Assembly (NCBI GenBank): GCA_943787175.1
Contig: CALSLK010000005.1
Coordinates: 186,001 to 250,000 of the forward strand
Source: an uncultured Alphaproteobacteria bacterium
Lineage (GTDB): Bacteria; Pseudomonadota; Alphaproteobacteria; SP197
Reading direction: 5' to 3'
Length of the DNA: 64,000 nt
Below the pieces are notes generated by a model. The model did not search any database. It saw only the letters and a program-made list of their open reading frames with translations, and had not been told where the DNA came from. The translations under genes and the position numbers were made by a program. The first letter of the stretch is position 1. Every line of letters starts with the position of its first letter. Below are positions 63,844 to 64,000 of this stretch, piece after piece.

Positions 63844-64000
63844 TCAGAAGAGATCGCCCTGCTTGATGGGGGCCGGCCTGGGTGCTTTGGGCTTCGGGGC
63901 CGGCTTGGCGGCCTTTGCAGGTGCAGGCGGTAGGGCGCCTTCGCCGGCTGTGGCGGCGACCGCGCCATCGGCGAATTCGATGGCGAGCGTAGCACCGTGG
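63844..64000 (-). CDS. xseA: Exodeoxyribonuclease VII large subunit, C-terminal end
   Basis: The last 51 codons of a gene that runs off the right edge. The frame ends ATLAIEFADGAVAAT, then an Ala/Pro/Lys-rich tail, then PAPIKQGDLF before a TGA at 63844. The LxxEFxDGxVxAT strand followed by a basic linker and a terminal GxLF is the usual end of XseA. Exo VII degrades single-stranded DNA into short oligonucleotides. Call rests on this short tail only. Confidence 0.7.
   Translation of the reverse strand, partial: HGATLAIEFADGAVAATAGEGALPPAPAKAAKPAPKPKAPRPAPIKQGDLF

Overview
The window reads as a GC-rich alphaproteobacterial chromosome segment, probably Rhodospirillales-like. The main reason is a block in classic alphaproteobacterial order: tldD divergent from coxB-coxA-ctaB-(small ORF)-ctaG-coxC-DUF983-surf1, followed by a carboxypeptidase, thrC and an M16 mitochondrial-processing-peptidase-like gene. 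Further support comes from a plant-type gshA, UbiA/UbiD, and an msbA-waaA-lpxK-acyltransferase lipid A run. No rRNA, tRNA, CRISPR array or phage module was seen.

Layout. 1-9.8 kb (minus strand): cytochrome c oxidase structural and assembly genes, thrC and two peptidases. 10-25.7 kb: tldD; a flavin amine oxidase with two RidA genes; a peroxiredoxin-like/prolyl-hydroxylase fusion; a methyltransferase; gshA; rsmE; ubiA; three poorly known genes (two are paralogous membrane proteins); an amidase; a fused HigB-HigA-like ORF; a triple-RidA protein; an HSL-type esterase. 26-32.6 kb: one 2210-residue RTX protein with an N-terminal subtilisin domain. 32.6-41.3 kb: a GMC oxidoreductase, a lipoprotein with a decayed duplicate, then a taurine dissimilation cluster (ackA-tpa divergent from tauR, then xsc). 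41.4-45.9 kb: a secreted duplicated-domain protein, a ureohydrolase, ubiD and a DUF3095 gene. 45.9-52.5 kb: a patchy accessory stretch with two long palindromic repeats, an MFS pump, a DUF4160/DUF2442 pair, a lower-GC orphan, leuA with a candidate leaderless attenuator peptide, and a GxxExxY nuclease-like gene beside one repeat. 52.6-64 kb: pmbA, a cysQ-like phosphatase, the lipid A/Kdo genes, two secreted proteins, a class III aminotransferase and the 3' end of xseA.

How the genes work together. The oxidase block makes and assembles the terminal respiratory complex: haem O synthesis by CtaB, copper delivery by CtaG, Surf1. TldD and PmbA, coded 42 kb apart, form one heterodimeric protease. 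Tpa makes sulfoacetaldehyde from taurine, Xsc turns it into sulfite and acetyl phosphate, and the co-transcribed AckA could make ATP from the latter. MsbA, WaaA, LpxK and the acyltransferase build and flip lipid A.

Caveats. Two zones (about 6.95-8.55 kb and 57.9-60.7 kb) have dense reading-frame switches, although conserved residues remain readable by moving between frames. I read these as consensus errors in the assembly, not as real gene decay. The strongest candidates for something new are the palindromic repeat family next to the GxxExxY gene, the leuA leader, the internal secretion-module repeats of the RTX protease, the pta-less taurine cluster, and a secreted protein built of short FxGW repeats.
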